A stretch of 64,000 nucleotides of DNA from an uncultured Cellvibrionales bacterium. GTDB taxonomy: Bacteria > Pseudomonadota > Gammaproteobacteria > Pseudomonadales > Dasaniaceae. Positions within the stretch are counted from its first letter, which is position 1; every line of letters starts with the position of its first letter. The notes under the pieces were generated by a model that had not been told where the DNA came from, made no database searches, and saw only the letters and a program-made list of their open reading frames with translations. The translations under genes were made by a program, and so were the position numbers. Below are positions 26,857-35,310 of the stretch, in pieces. Where the stretch lies: NCBI GenBank assembly GCA_913019905.1, contig CAJVZD010000006.1:120606-184605 (forward strand). Direction: 5' to 3'.

Positions 26857-27308
26857 ACCTCGGCAGGCTGCGGGAAATTATCGATAGTTACGGTGCATGC
26901 GAAAAAAACTGGCCATCGGACGAGCGGGTTGCTGTTCTAGCACTGCTGGATGAATCGGCAGATGCGCGGGCATTGGTAAGCGCTGAAACTGCGTTTGATA
27001 CCTTGCTGGACACGTTTGAGGTGTCAGACGACCTGATAGCGCAAGACCACTTAAAGCGGAAGATTTTGGCTAATGTGAAACAAGGCCTTGTCGGAAGAAT
27101 TATCGAGTGGTTAACGCCAGAGCTGGAATCGATGCCTTCATCCTTCTGGCGCCCTGCTGTAGCGGCAACCATTCCCCTAATCCTAGGTATCGCGATCGGA
27201 ATTAACACCGTCGAAGACGTATCCGCAGTCGATGACTTTTCCGAGTCTGAAACTCTATATTTATTAGCTATCTCAGGAGAAAATAATGGAGGCTGGTACG
27301 ATGAGTAA
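26853..27308 (+). CDS. Probable anti-sigma factor (single-pass membrane protein)
   Basis: 151 residues from the GTG at 26853, which overlaps the sigma-factor stop (GTGA) and has GGAGAGGA upstream. The ORF-track start (GTG at 26823) would overlap far more. The cytoplasmic N-terminal part is helical and acidic (LREIIDSYGACEKNWPSDERVAVLALL). It is followed by one membrane segment (about 107-125, AVAATIPLILGIAIGI) and a short periplasmic tail. It has no zinc-binding HxxxCxxC motif, so it is not a ZAS-type factor. The role is inferred from position and topology. Confidence 0.75.
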   Translation: MNLGRLREIIDSYGACEKNWPSDERVAVLALLDESADARALVSAETAFDTLLDTFEVSDDLIAQDHLKRKILANVKQGLVGRIIEWLTPELESMPSSFWRPAVAATIPLILGIAIGINTVEDVSAVDDFSESETLYLLAISGENNGGWYDE

Positions 27309-27795
27309 TCGAACCTGGCTTATCGCTCTGTTGATAATTTCTATGGGCATAAACTTACTGATTGTTGGGATTTTCGTTGGTCGACAAGGATTCGCACATC
27401 GCCCCGACCGAGGTCATTTTGACTGGATGGCTAAGGATTTGAATACCGCAAAGCGAGAGGTTGTTCGAAACACAATGCGAGCGCACATGCGTGAATCTGC
27501 GCCATTGCGCAAGGAGCTTCGATTCGCGCAACGAGAGCTGCGGGAGGCCGTGAGTGCTGAGATGTACGATGAGAAGGTTGTTGCTAGTGCATTTGCAAAA
27601 GTCAGGGCCGCATCGGAAAAATTTCAGGCTACGATGCACGGTGGGATGATGAAGACTTTTTCAGGCTTAGACCGAAAAGATCGTCTCAAGGTTTATCGAA
27701 TGTTGTCAATGCGGGAGCGCGGTCACGGTCGTAATAAAGGAGCCCATCGGCCAACTAATAATGAAACAGCAGCTGATTTTTCCAATCCTGATTGA
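27301..27795 (+). CDS. Periplasmic heavy-metal-sensor-like protein (CnrX/ZraP-like, PF13801-type)
   Basis: 164 residues from the ATG at 27301, overlapping the anti-sigma stop by 8 bp, with GGAGG 8 nt upstream. An N-terminal membrane anchor (WLIALLIISMGINLLIVGIFVG) is followed by a long helical periplasmic domain of LTxxQ/CpxP-like character (RKELRFAQRELREAV, FAKVRAASEKFQATMHGGM). The tail is His/Arg-rich (ERGHGRNKGAHRP). CnrX/ZraP proteins sense metals or misfolding. With sigma and anti-sigma genes adjacent, this is probably the signal input. Confidence 0.8.
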   Translation: MSNRTWLIALLIISMGINLLIVGIFVGRQGFAHRPDRGHFDWMAKDLNTAKREVVRNTMRAHMRESAPLRKELRFAQRELREAVSAEMYDEKVVASAFAKVRAASEKFQATMHGGMMKTFSGLDRKDRLKVYRMLSMRERGHGRNKGAHRPTNNETAADFSNPD

Positions 27796-27806
27796 GTGAA
27801 AGATAC

Positions 27807-28058
27807 TTAACTGGCTTTGAGGCTCTGTTCTGCAGGTGCTGATCTAAGCGGGTAACCGTCGGCACGTTCTGTTGCATAGTACTTGTCTAGTTTTGCTTCA
27901 AGAATCAGTGCTTAATCTACTTTATTGAGTGCCTCAATATTCGGTATCGTGTCATTAAAGAATTGCGGCTTGTTATCTTTAAATAAGAAATGTCGGAATG
28001 TTCGGCCGCCATATGTCCAAGACATTAGCTCTTTGATACTTATTGACCGCAGCCGCAT
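27807..28058 (-). pseudogene. Decayed gene fragment with an internal stop
   Basis: On the minus strand one frame runs from the codons around 28058 (MRLRSISIKEL, SWTYGGRTFRHFLF) through a single TAA at 27914-27912. It continues in the same frame for 34 more protein-like codons (ALILEAKLDKYYATERADG...) to a TAA at 27809-27807. Changing that one TAA to GAA would restore the frame. The 5' end merges into the start of the MazG-like gene, so the fragment also seems truncated. The parent family is not recognised. Confidence 0.45.
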
Positions 28059-28103
28059 TGGGCTACAAAAGAAGGAATTAACCTCTAATGTTAGAGCGCC
28101 ACT

Positions 28104-28472
28104 ATGACTGAGTATGAAGGGCTTCAAAAGTTGTTGCGGGAATTCTCGAAAGAGAGGGAGTGGGATCAATTCCATTCTCCCAAGAATCTGGCAATTGCTT
28201 TATCTGTAGAGGCTTCAGAGTTACTGGAAATTTTCCAGTGGTTAACCGAAGCCGAATCGTTAGACCTGTCAACGGAAAAGCGTCAATGTGTCGGAGAAGA
28301 GATGGCTGACGTTTTTTTGTATTTGCTGAGACTTGCCGACAGAATGGGAATTGATTTGACGAACGAGGCTGAAAAAAAGATCGAAAAAAACCGAGGAAAA
28401 TATCCAGCGGATAGAGTTCGTGGCAGTTCGAAGAAGTATACAGAATATCGCAGTAAGACCAGCGGGAAATAG
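28104..28472 (+). CDS. MazG-like nucleotide pyrophosphohydrolase (iMazG/RS21-C6-like)
   Basis: A 122-residue all-alpha protein. The metal-binding EExxE...ExxD motifs are visible: SVEASELLEIFQW followed by GEEMADVFLYLLRLADRMG. KNRGKYPADRVRGSSKKY at the C-terminus is typical of the dCTPase/RS21-C6 subfamily. It hydrolyses non-canonical or excess (d)NTPs to monophosphates, housecleaning the pool. It appears monocistronic. Confidence 0.9.
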   Translation: MTEYEGLQKLLREFSKEREWDQFHSPKNLAIALSVEASELLEIFQWLTEAESLDLSTEKRQCVGEEMADVFLYLLRLADRMGIDLTNEAEKKIEKNRGKYPADRVRGSSKKYTEYRSKTSGK

Positions 28473-28687
28473 AAAATCTGGCCGGGCTTGGCTTGTTTCG
28501 GAAATAATTGGTGAAGTTTTTTGGGTTGGCTGCGTGTTAATGTAATTTACGCCGCATGACTCGATTTTCCACGAGGAATAGGCGGCAAATAACCATCGCT
28601 GGTAAAAGACCCCTGCTACTATTCCCCGTGGATTGTCCGGAATTGTAATTCCTGTAGTTACGGTTCCTGTAAACATGAAGCCTGTGA

Positions 28688-29086
28688 CTATAGCGCCTGT
28701 GTGACGTTGTAAAGAAGATAAACCGCCGAACCAAAACCTAGCAACAGAGTACCAAATGCGCCGACTATGCGAAACGGATTTGGACCACCTAGTGTTAACC
28801 CCACCGCGTGGGCAATACGAACACCAACAAAGCCCAGGCCAAGACTTAATATCAGCATAGAACCACCCGACATCATTTCCAGTAATGCCAAAACGGTGAT
28901 AAAAATGGGAGCGTTTTCTGTTAAATTACCGTGTCGGCGAATAAGCATTAAGAGGTCATCATGTCCACCGTCCCCTAGGCTTTGTTCATATTTTCCCCGT
29001 CGTAAACCGACAGTCATCATTAAACCCATTTGAAACATCATAATGATTGCAGCGGTCAGTGCGGTGTAAAGCGGTAGATGAGCCAT
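28688..29086 (-). CDS. MAPEG family membrane protein
   Basis: About 132 residues from the ATG at 29086. The ORF's ATG at 29101 overlaps the AAAGGAAA ribosome binding site itself. There are four membrane helices. The first loop has GLRRGKYEQSLGDGGHDDLLMLIRRHGNLTENAP, whose R-x-H-x-N-x-x-E core is the glutathione-contacting MAPEG motif. Bacterial MAPEG proteins have glutathione transferase or peroxidase activity or none known. Confidence 0.88.
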   Translation of the reverse strand: MAHLPLYTALTAAIIMMFQMGLMMTVGLRRGKYEQSLGDGGHDDLLMLIRRHGNLTENAPIFITVLALLEMMSGGSMLILSLGLGFVGVRIAHAVGLTLGGPNPFRIVGAFGTLLLGFGSAVYLLYNVTQAL

Positions 29087-29311
29087 GTCGTTTCCTTTCA
29101 TTTTAAGAGAAAGGGAAGTCTAATGGAGTTTACTTGACCTGAATATGTCCATTGATGTGCCACGCTGTTACAGTAATGGTCCGCGGTAAATACAGGGATT
29201 TCATTAATCGACAGAGTGTCTCGAGAATGACCGCTCAAATTGAAACCTAACTGTTGGTGTACTAGTAGCGGTAACAAAATACTTCGCACGAGTAGACTAT
29301 CAACAGTGAGC

Positions 29312-29995
29312 TTAGTCAGAGATTAATTGGACTTTCTGCGGAATCCATGGCCTTATCCAAGGGGTAGGTTCCAAGTTAAGGTCTGCTGCTTTGAGGGCAT
29401 CTTTAGCTTCCGAGTAACTCGAATAAATCCCGAAGATCAAAATATACCAACGTTTGTCCTCTTGAATTAGAGCGAACTTTTGAGTGGGAATATGCGAGAG
29501 TTCTTGTCGATAGTTGTCGAGTGCCTCAATATTGCGAACGGCAAGTAGCTGCACCGCATATTGTTTATGGCTTACGCCCTTATCGTTTTTCGTGCCTGTA
29601 ATACCTGCCGAGCGCGTTCCCTGTGGGTCGACGCTTTTTGCGGCCTTATAATCGCCAGCAATTCCATCGTCACTGGACAGGCTTTCTGCTTTTGCCTCTG
29701 TGGTGGTAACAGGTTTATCCAGTTGAGTGGCTGAACTCTTTACCCTTTTTGGGATGGTCGCTGCTTCTCGGCGCGTGCTGGAGGTTTGATTCTCTCTCGC
29801 TAATTGCGCTTCCAAAGTCGATTGTCTGCTACAAATCCAGTGTAGAGACGGGTCTTCATAGCAATGCCATTTTTTGCCTTGTCCCCTTTCTTGGCCCATC
29901 GTATCGCTTTCGGCGGTCGGCCTTTTGGTAATGCCGGTAGAACTGCAGGCAATTAAAAAAAGAAACACGAAAACAACAACTAATAGATTCTTCAC
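29312..29995 (-). CDS. SPOR-domain lipoprotein
   Basis: A 227-residue lipoprotein if the GTG at 29995 is used. This gives a compact signal peptide (VKNLLVVVFVFLFLIACSS) with lipobox LIAC. The ORF's TTG at 30055 adds a non-signal extension. The middle (about 30-140) is low-complexity and Thr/Ala/Ser-rich. The C-terminal about 75 residues form a SPOR domain (KQYAVQLLAVRNIEALDNY, WYILIFGIYSSYSEAKDAL). SPOR domains bind denuded peptidoglycan at division sites. The protein may act in cell division or envelope organisation. Confidence 0.82.
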   Translation of the reverse strand: MKNLLVVVFVFLFLIACSSTGITKRPTAESDTMGQERGQGKKWHCYEDPSLHWICSRQSTLEAQLARENQTSSTRREAATIPKRVKSSATQLDKPVTTTEAKAESLSSDDGIAGDYKAAKSVDPQGTRSAGITGTKNDKGVSHKQYAVQLLAVRNIEALDNYRQELSHIPTQKFALIQEDKRWYILIFGIYSSYSEAKDALKAADLNLEPTPWIRPWIPQKVQLISD

Positions 29996-30055
29996 AACTT
30001 CACTTTTTATCGAATGTTTGTCTAAGAGAATAGTGGCAATTGACCAATGGTACAA

Positions 30056-30531
30056 ATGATAGCACTTTCGAGAGGAGGAATTGACGACAAACGCATAAAT
30101 TAATATCGTGAGTTCAAACTCATGTACTCAAGTCACGGATATTTAACCCTTAGACGCCGTACGCGGAAGAGTTAGGTATATAGTTGACTGAGTTTTCGAG
30201 ACTAAATTTGAGACAGCAGAAGCTGAGTGAAGTTGCCTAGAATCGCGTTCGACTGATGAACCGCACACCGCTATTAACGAACCAAACACTGTCGTATGGG
30301 GAAACTTGTCACTTTTCACGGAATAGATTATCGTCAACTTGGTGTTGTACAGAACGTTTTACTAATGTCGTGCTTACGATCGATTCTTGTACAGTGCTGG
30401 GATGGTCTCAACAAGCTTAGCCCGTACAGTTAGGGTTCCTACGGCCGACTTGAAGACCAATTAATCTATGCTTTGTGTTTCCTGTTGAAACGTATTAGCG
30501 CAAGAAGACAAAGAATGCGAAGCCAATCAAT
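30056..30531. other. 476-bp intergenic region, nothing recognised
   Basis: Divergent promoters for the SPOR lipoprotein and the channel-like gene must lie here. The only ORF (30143-30337, minus, 64 codons) lacks family, signal peptide and ribosome binding site. No palindrome or tRNA-like structure was seen. Confidence 0.4.
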
Positions 30532-30957
30532 ATGATGTATGTGTTCCTGATTAACAGTTTAGTCGTTGCTATATCGGTGATCGTTCATTATGAGTTTCTA
30601 TACCGTTTGACCTTGTATATTCCAAAGATGGAAATAAACCATCGATATAGAATCGTGATCGGGGTTTTTGGTGCGTTAGTGGCGCATGCCTTCGAAATCT
30701 GGATTTTTGCGTTTACCTACTTTTTTATGAACCGAGCGGATGGTTGGGGAGAACTTAGTGGAAGCTTCAATGGCAGCTTGATGGACTGCGGATATTTTTC
30801 GTTCACCGTGTTTACTACACTAGGCTTTGGCGATATCCAGCCGATGGGCGATATACGATATTTGACTGGAGTAGAGTCGTTGACCGGTTTGGTCTTAATT
30901 ACCTGGACTGCTTCCTTTTTATACTATGAAATGCAGCGTTACTGGGGCGCTCAATAG
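30532..30957 (+). CDS. Two-pore-domain-type potassium channel-like protein (Ion_trans_2)
   Basis: A 141-residue membrane protein. An N-terminal helix (about 5-25), a second helix (about 43-65), then a pore helix with selectivity-filter-like TTLGFGDI (residues about 97-104) and a final helix (about 113-130) match the Ion_trans_2 pore module. The filter is TLGFGD rather than TVGYGD, a known variant. No RCK or other regulatory domain is attached. The start may be either of the tandem ATGs at 30532/30535. Confidence 0.82.
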   Translation: MMYVFLINSLVVAISVIVHYEFLYRLTLYIPKMEINHRYRIVIGVFGALVAHAFEIWIFAFTYFFMNRADGWGELSGSFNGSLMDCGYFSFTVFTTLGFGDIQPMGDIRYLTGVESLTGLVLITWTASFLYYEMQRYWGAQ

Positions 30958-31195
30958 AGCGCTTAATCGGGGGCGGTAAATAGTACCGTATTTCTCGCAT
31001 ATATCGTTCTTCCTTCCTAAAAACTGACATGTAAGAGACATCTTTCGTTTTGGGCTCGTTGAAATGAGCTAAAAGGGCTGAAGTTGAGCTTGCTCCAAAT
31101 GCCTGCTCCCTTAGTTTTCAGTTAGTTCTTAGAATCTGTTAGTGTTGATGCTTTTCCCTTCTAACAACATCAAAATAAGTTATGAGTAAACTATT

Positions 31196-32212
31196 ATGGA
31201 AAACGAACTAACAACAAATCACCTTAACTTTAACGGACAAGTGGCCCTGGTCACTGGCGCCGGCCGCGGGCTCGGACGGGAGCACGCTTTATTGCTTGCT
31301 GCGCGCGGTTGTAAAGTTGTTGTTAATGATCTCGGTAAAGCTTATGACGGAACCGGCAGCGCCGAGGGTCAGGTCGCAGACGAGGTCGTTGAATTAATAA
31401 GGTCCGCCGGTGGAGAGGCGGTCGCTAATTACGACTCTGTAGAAGAGGGAGAGCGTATTGTTGAATCGGTTCTTGCCGCATACGGACGTCTCGATATCGT
31501 TGTGAATAATGCGGGTATTCTAACACCGGAAGTATGGTCTGAATTAACTTTAGAGTCATGGCAGCGTACGATTAACGTAAACCTCACCGGTGTCTTTTCC
31601 GTGATGAAGGCGGCCTGGCCAGTCTTCGTTGAACAAAAGTACGGGCGCTGCATTATGACTTCTTCGCCTGCAATATTTGGAGCAGGTGTGGCGGCCTATG
31701 CAGCTAGTAAAGCCGGAGTGATTGGCCTTGCTAATTCTTTACAATTTGAAGCAAAAAAACTCAAACTAGACATCAAATGTAATATTCTGGTTCCGCAAGC
31801 TGATACCAGAATGACGCGGGATTTCGGCACAGCAATAGATCAGCGACGTCTGGAACAAGGAAAGTCTGCGGCACGAAGTGTTCCGGAAGAGGTCATGCAG
31901 AGATTGTCTCCGGACAAAGTATCTGCAATGGTCGTCTGGCTTGCGCACTCGAGTTGTGACGCCGAAGCCTCAATGCACGAAGCTGGCGGTGGCTACTTTG
32001 CGCAATTGCGCTGGGCTCGGTCTGCCCCTTTGTACGCGACTGAAATAGAGGGTGTTGATGGTGCTCCCGTGCCAGAAAATGTAAGAGATGGTCGGCAAAC
32101 ACTGACGGATTTTGAAAGCGGAGATATGCCATTATCCGGCGATGGGTCTATGGGTTCTCCAAGCGCGCTTGAGCGAGTGTTTGCGCATTTGAAATCGCCG
32201 CCAGAGGTCTAA
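31196..32212 (+). CDS. SDR oxidoreductase, peroxisomal multifunctional-enzyme type 2-like
   Basis: A 338-residue short-chain dehydrogenase. It has the cofactor motif TGAGRGLGREHALL with the acidic NDLG after beta-2 (NAD preference), NNAG, and catalytic Tyr/Lys in YAASKAG. The GREHAL and the additional C-terminal domain (about residues 270-338) follow the (3R)-hydroxyacyl-CoA dehydrogenase part of peroxisomal MFE-2 (HSD17B4). Bacterial relatives occur in steroid or fatty-acyl side-chain degradation. No hydratase or thiolase gene is adjacent. Confidence 0.87.
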   Translation: MENELTTNHLNFNGQVALVTGAGRGLGREHALLLAARGCKVVVNDLGKAYDGTGSAEGQVADEVVELIRSAGGEAVANYDSVEEGERIVESVLAAYGRLDIVVNNAGILTPEVWSELTLESWQRTINVNLTGVFSVMKAAWPVFVEQKYGRCIMTSSPAIFGAGVAAYAASKAGVIGLANSLQFEAKKLKLDIKCNILVPQADTRMTRDFGTAIDQRRLEQGKSAARSVPEEVMQRLSPDKVSAMVVWLAHSSCDAEASMHEAGGGYFAQLRWARSAPLYATEIEGVDGAPVPENVRDGRQTLTDFESGDMPLSGDGSMGSPSALERVFAHLKSPPEV

Positions 32213-32411
32213 ACGAACAGATAACCTGTAACTCAGGGTGTCATCAAAGAGTCTCTTGCCGGACCCGCCAAAGAATTTTCGACGGGTCGTAGCGCAAAAA
32301 AAAGTTGGTGCCAGTATGTTATACCTAAAACAAGCTAAGTCGGACGAGCAGTGAGTTTACAGCGCGCATGGACACGATTTCTTATTTGATAGAAATCACC
32401 TTCGATAATCG

Positions 32412-32852
32412 TCATCTTCCCGACGGTATGGTACCGCAATCAAATTGGTTATTTCTGACCCAGGTGAGCGCAGCGAGTCGACTATGGAATACCTCAGCGG
32501 GAATGTTCGGGGAGTATCTGTCGCGAGAGTAATTATTTGCCCACAAGGTATTGGCATTATGGCTTACAAAAGCAATAGCGGTGAAATAAAGCGGAGCGTG
32601 CTTGCTGACAAATTGCATTAATGCATCATCGACGGAGTAACTATGGATTCGGTCAAAGATAAGCGGTACTTTGACTGTAAATAATTCTGCGACGGCTACC
32701 AAAAACTCCGCGCCTTCGTCTTCCTGAAGGTGATTGACGTCATAGTGGCGATGATACAGGTAGCTGTCTTCGACCCAATACATCACGCCCGCGTCGTTTT
32801 TGTGGATAAGTTGTACTGTGCTGTTTTCGTAGTTCAATCGGATCTGTCTCAC
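32412..32852 (-). CDS. Hypothetical protein, possibly STAS/SEC14-like
   Basis: A 146-residue protein from a GTG with a weak ribosome binding site. The body reads VPLIFDRIHSYSVDDALMQFVS..., APLYFTAIAFVSHNANTLWANNY and ends PAEVFHSRLAALTWVRNN. The beta-strand-helix alternation and the final EVFHS-LAALTWV resemble small STAS/SEC14-like (DUF7793-type) proteins, but I hold this loosely. No signal peptide. No operon partner. Confidence 0.55.
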   Translation of the reverse strand: MRQIRLNYENSTVQLIHKNDAGVMYWVEDSYLYHRHYDVNHLQEDEGAEFLVAVAELFTVKVPLIFDRIHSYSVDDALMQFVSKHAPLYFTAIAFVSHNANTLWANNYSRDRYSPNIPAEVFHSRLAALTWVRNNQFDCGTIPSGR

Positions 32853-33737
32853 GTAATGAATAGTTTTTTAGTAACACGTGCTTCATAATCTTCCTGAAAA
32901 TTACTGCCGTGACGAGTGCTGTTGATTTAACGCGGTGAAACCCAATTTCGTTTCGACCTGATCAATAGGCTCCCAAACGAGGAAAAAGCGTTGCTATCGC
33001 AGCGACATTAGCAGGCGGGATTACTGAATAATAATCGGTTTTTACGGGTATTATAATGACTTGGTAGGCGTCACAAAATACAGCCTCGAATTAATCGAGG
33101 CTATTGTGTTTGGCTGCATCTCTCCGGTGTTGGTAATCTAAATAAATAAGAGTGATTAGCCGTGTTAAGATTTCGCGGTCATAATATCATGCAGGAAATA
33201 GTGGTAAATACGCGCGATTACCTGTTGGAATAAGTGTTACCACTTAATTGCGAGTTGTCATCGGTCTAATCCAGCCGACAATTTTATATAGAATACTTAA
33301 TACACATCAAAGATCTCATCTCGTGACGCCTATATACTGATATTCGTGGCAAATGGGTTGATCTAAGTTGTTTTTTTTACCTGAATTGAGTCCTCGCTGC
33401 GGTAGTGTATTGACACTTTCACGAGTGATTGTTGGTGACGGTCGCTGGTTCAAAGATTTTCTCTTTTGTTGAAAAACAGGTATTATTGTTCAGGGATTGA
33501 GTGCCGCTGCATTCGAGAAGGTCGACAGTCCCTTTATGTGAAAATGAAAGTCGCTTTTAAATACGATACTTCACTTGAATTGACTCTAAATACCTGCTTT
33601 TTGACCGTTAATGCGTCGACACCGATGTTCGGACCATCTCCATATCCGTGATAATTTCAGCATTTACAGCGTAGATGGTTTTTACGTTGCTTAGTTCGCT
33701 GTTACTTTTTCTCAGTCCAAGGCTTTTGTGACCGATT
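32853..33737. other. 885-bp intergenic region with one hairpin
   Basis: The longest gap in the window. No ORF is supported; 33466-33651 and 33608-33841 are unlikely by composition and overlap. It contains the hairpin at 33072-33108 and AT-rich stretches. A small RNA gene here cannot be excluded. Confidence 0.4.
33072..33108. terminator. Hairpin, possible terminator in the long gap
   Basis: AGCCTCGA / TCGAGGCT form a perfect 8-bp stem with a 5-nt loop, flanked by CACAA and TTGTG that can also pair. A short T-run follows (gtgttt). Neither flanking gene is close, so it could end an unseen transcript or small RNA. Confidence 0.4.
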
Positions 33738-35117
33738 GTGCCCAATAAAACCCAAATAAAGAAGATTAAGCAAAGTGGATTGCAACGCCAGTTTGCAATA
33801 TCCCTAGCAGGTGCAAGTAGTGGTGCGCGCTTATTGAGCAATCGTGCGGCTAGTTTGTTTTTGTCGGCTGATGATAGGAGAGAATCTCATCAAAAGGCCT
33901 TAGCAAGGGAAGCGAAGCTATTTACTCAGCAGCTTGGTGAACTCAAGGGCGCTTACGTTAAAATTGGTCAGATGATGGCACTGTACGGCGATGGCCTGCT
34001 ACCCAAAGAAGTGACCGATGCCCTACACCATCTTGAGCACAAAACCAGCAGTTTAGAATGGCTGTCGATTGAACCCGTACTAAAGACGACGCTGGGTAAT
34101 CGGTATTGCGAATTGCAGATAGATCAAAAGCCGGTAGCCGCAGCCTCTTTGGCCCAGCTACACCGTGCGACCTGTGTTAAAGACGGCCGTTCCCTTTGTA
34201 TCAAGGTGCAATACCCGGGCGTTGCTGAAACCATCGATTCAGATTTCAGAGGGCTGATGCAGATGTTACGTTTGACTCGCTGGGTTCAATCCGGACGAGA
34301 TGTCGAAATATGGATGAAGGACATCAAGGCAATGCTGGTCGATGAGGTCGATTACCTGCGCGAAAAACGAATGACCGAGCGGGTTGCAGAATTGCTCAGC
34401 GGCAATGGGCGATATATTGTGCCGACTATTGAGGGACGTTACTCGACCGAGAATATTCTGACAATGGATTATATTGAAGGATATGAAGTGACAAATCCTG
34501 CCATTTCTCGGCTGTCGCAGGGTCGACGAAATGCTCTGGCCATCTCGATGCTGGACGTCTTTTTTAAAGAAGTATTCGAGTGGGGGATCATGCAGACCGA
34601 CCCGAATTTTGGGAATTATCGCGTGCAGCTATCAAAGCCTAACGATAGCGATATGGCGGATGTAGACAAATTGGTGTTGTTGGATTTTGGTGCCGTGCGT
34701 GAGTTAGACGCGACGTTTCTGACGGCCTTGCGAAAAACAATCATTGCATCCTATCGGCAAGATAAAGCGCAGGTAATAGAGGGCGCGATTGAACTTAATT
34801 GTTTGCGAAATACTCATCCTGAGCGAGTAAAAGAGTCCTTTGCTGACTTTTGTATGCTTTTGATGGAGCCTTTTCGAAAAGATAAATCTGACATACCCCA
34901 TTTCGCATTAAACTCGAAGAATCAATATAAATGGCATATGTCTAATCTCATGAAACGCGCTGGGAAGCTCGGCGCAAAATCTGTGGCAGTCGAAGGATTT
35001 AGTCCTCCACCCAAAGAATTTGCTCTTATCGCCCGTAAGCTAAGTGGAGTATTCACCTTTGTGACGACCCTGCGAGCGGAAATTAATGCTTACAAAATTA
35101 TCGAGAAGTATTTGTAG
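33738..35117 (+). CDS. UbiB/AarF/ABC1-family atypical kinase-like protein
   Basis: A 459-residue protein from a GTG start. The family signatures are present: the KxGQ motif (YVKIGQMMALYGD), the Ala-rich loop (AAASLAQLHRA), the Lys of CIKVQYPG, and the metal/ATP residues in TDPNFGNY and LLDFGAVREL. UbiB-like proteins are ATPases needed for ubiquinone synthesis or lipid handling. This paralogue has no ubi neighbours and no C-terminal membrane anchor, so it is probably an AarF/ABC1 protein of other function. Confidence 0.88.
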   Translation: MPNKTQIKKIKQSGLQRQFAISLAGASSGARLLSNRAASLFLSADDRRESHQKALAREAKLFTQQLGELKGAYVKIGQMMALYGDGLLPKEVTDALHHLEHKTSSLEWLSIEPVLKTTLGNRYCELQIDQKPVAAASLAQLHRATCVKDGRSLCIKVQYPGVAETIDSDFRGLMQMLRLTRWVQSGRDVEIWMKDIKAMLVDEVDYLREKRMTERVAELLSGNGRYIVPTIEGRYSTENILTMDYIEGYEVTNPAISRLSQGRRNALAISMLDVFFKEVFEWGIMQTDPNFGNYRVQLSKPNDSDMADVDKLVLLDFGAVRELDATFLTALRKTIIASYRQDKAQVIEGAIELNCLRNTHPERVKESFADFCMLLMEPFRKDKSDIPHFALNSKNQYKWHMSNLMKRAGKLGAKSVAVEGFSPPPKEFALIARKLSGVFTFVTTLRAEINAYKIIEKYL

Positions 35118-35310
35118 TCAATTGATGTGACACTAATGCGTTGGATGCAAATACGTTTTTATAGCGTGGTTGACTTTCCATAACAGCTTTTTCACTCCTT
35201 GAGATAGTCGCAATTTTCGCTATCGTCGCGAAGGTGATCTTTCCTTGTACAGTGATTCTTAGATCTCGTCAGTATGAAATGTCTTAAGAATGTTAACTAT
35301 GTTTTTGGCA

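Noticed and set aside
27912-27914. In-frame stop of the decayed gene considered as a selenocysteine codon
   Set aside because: The codon is TAA, not TGA.
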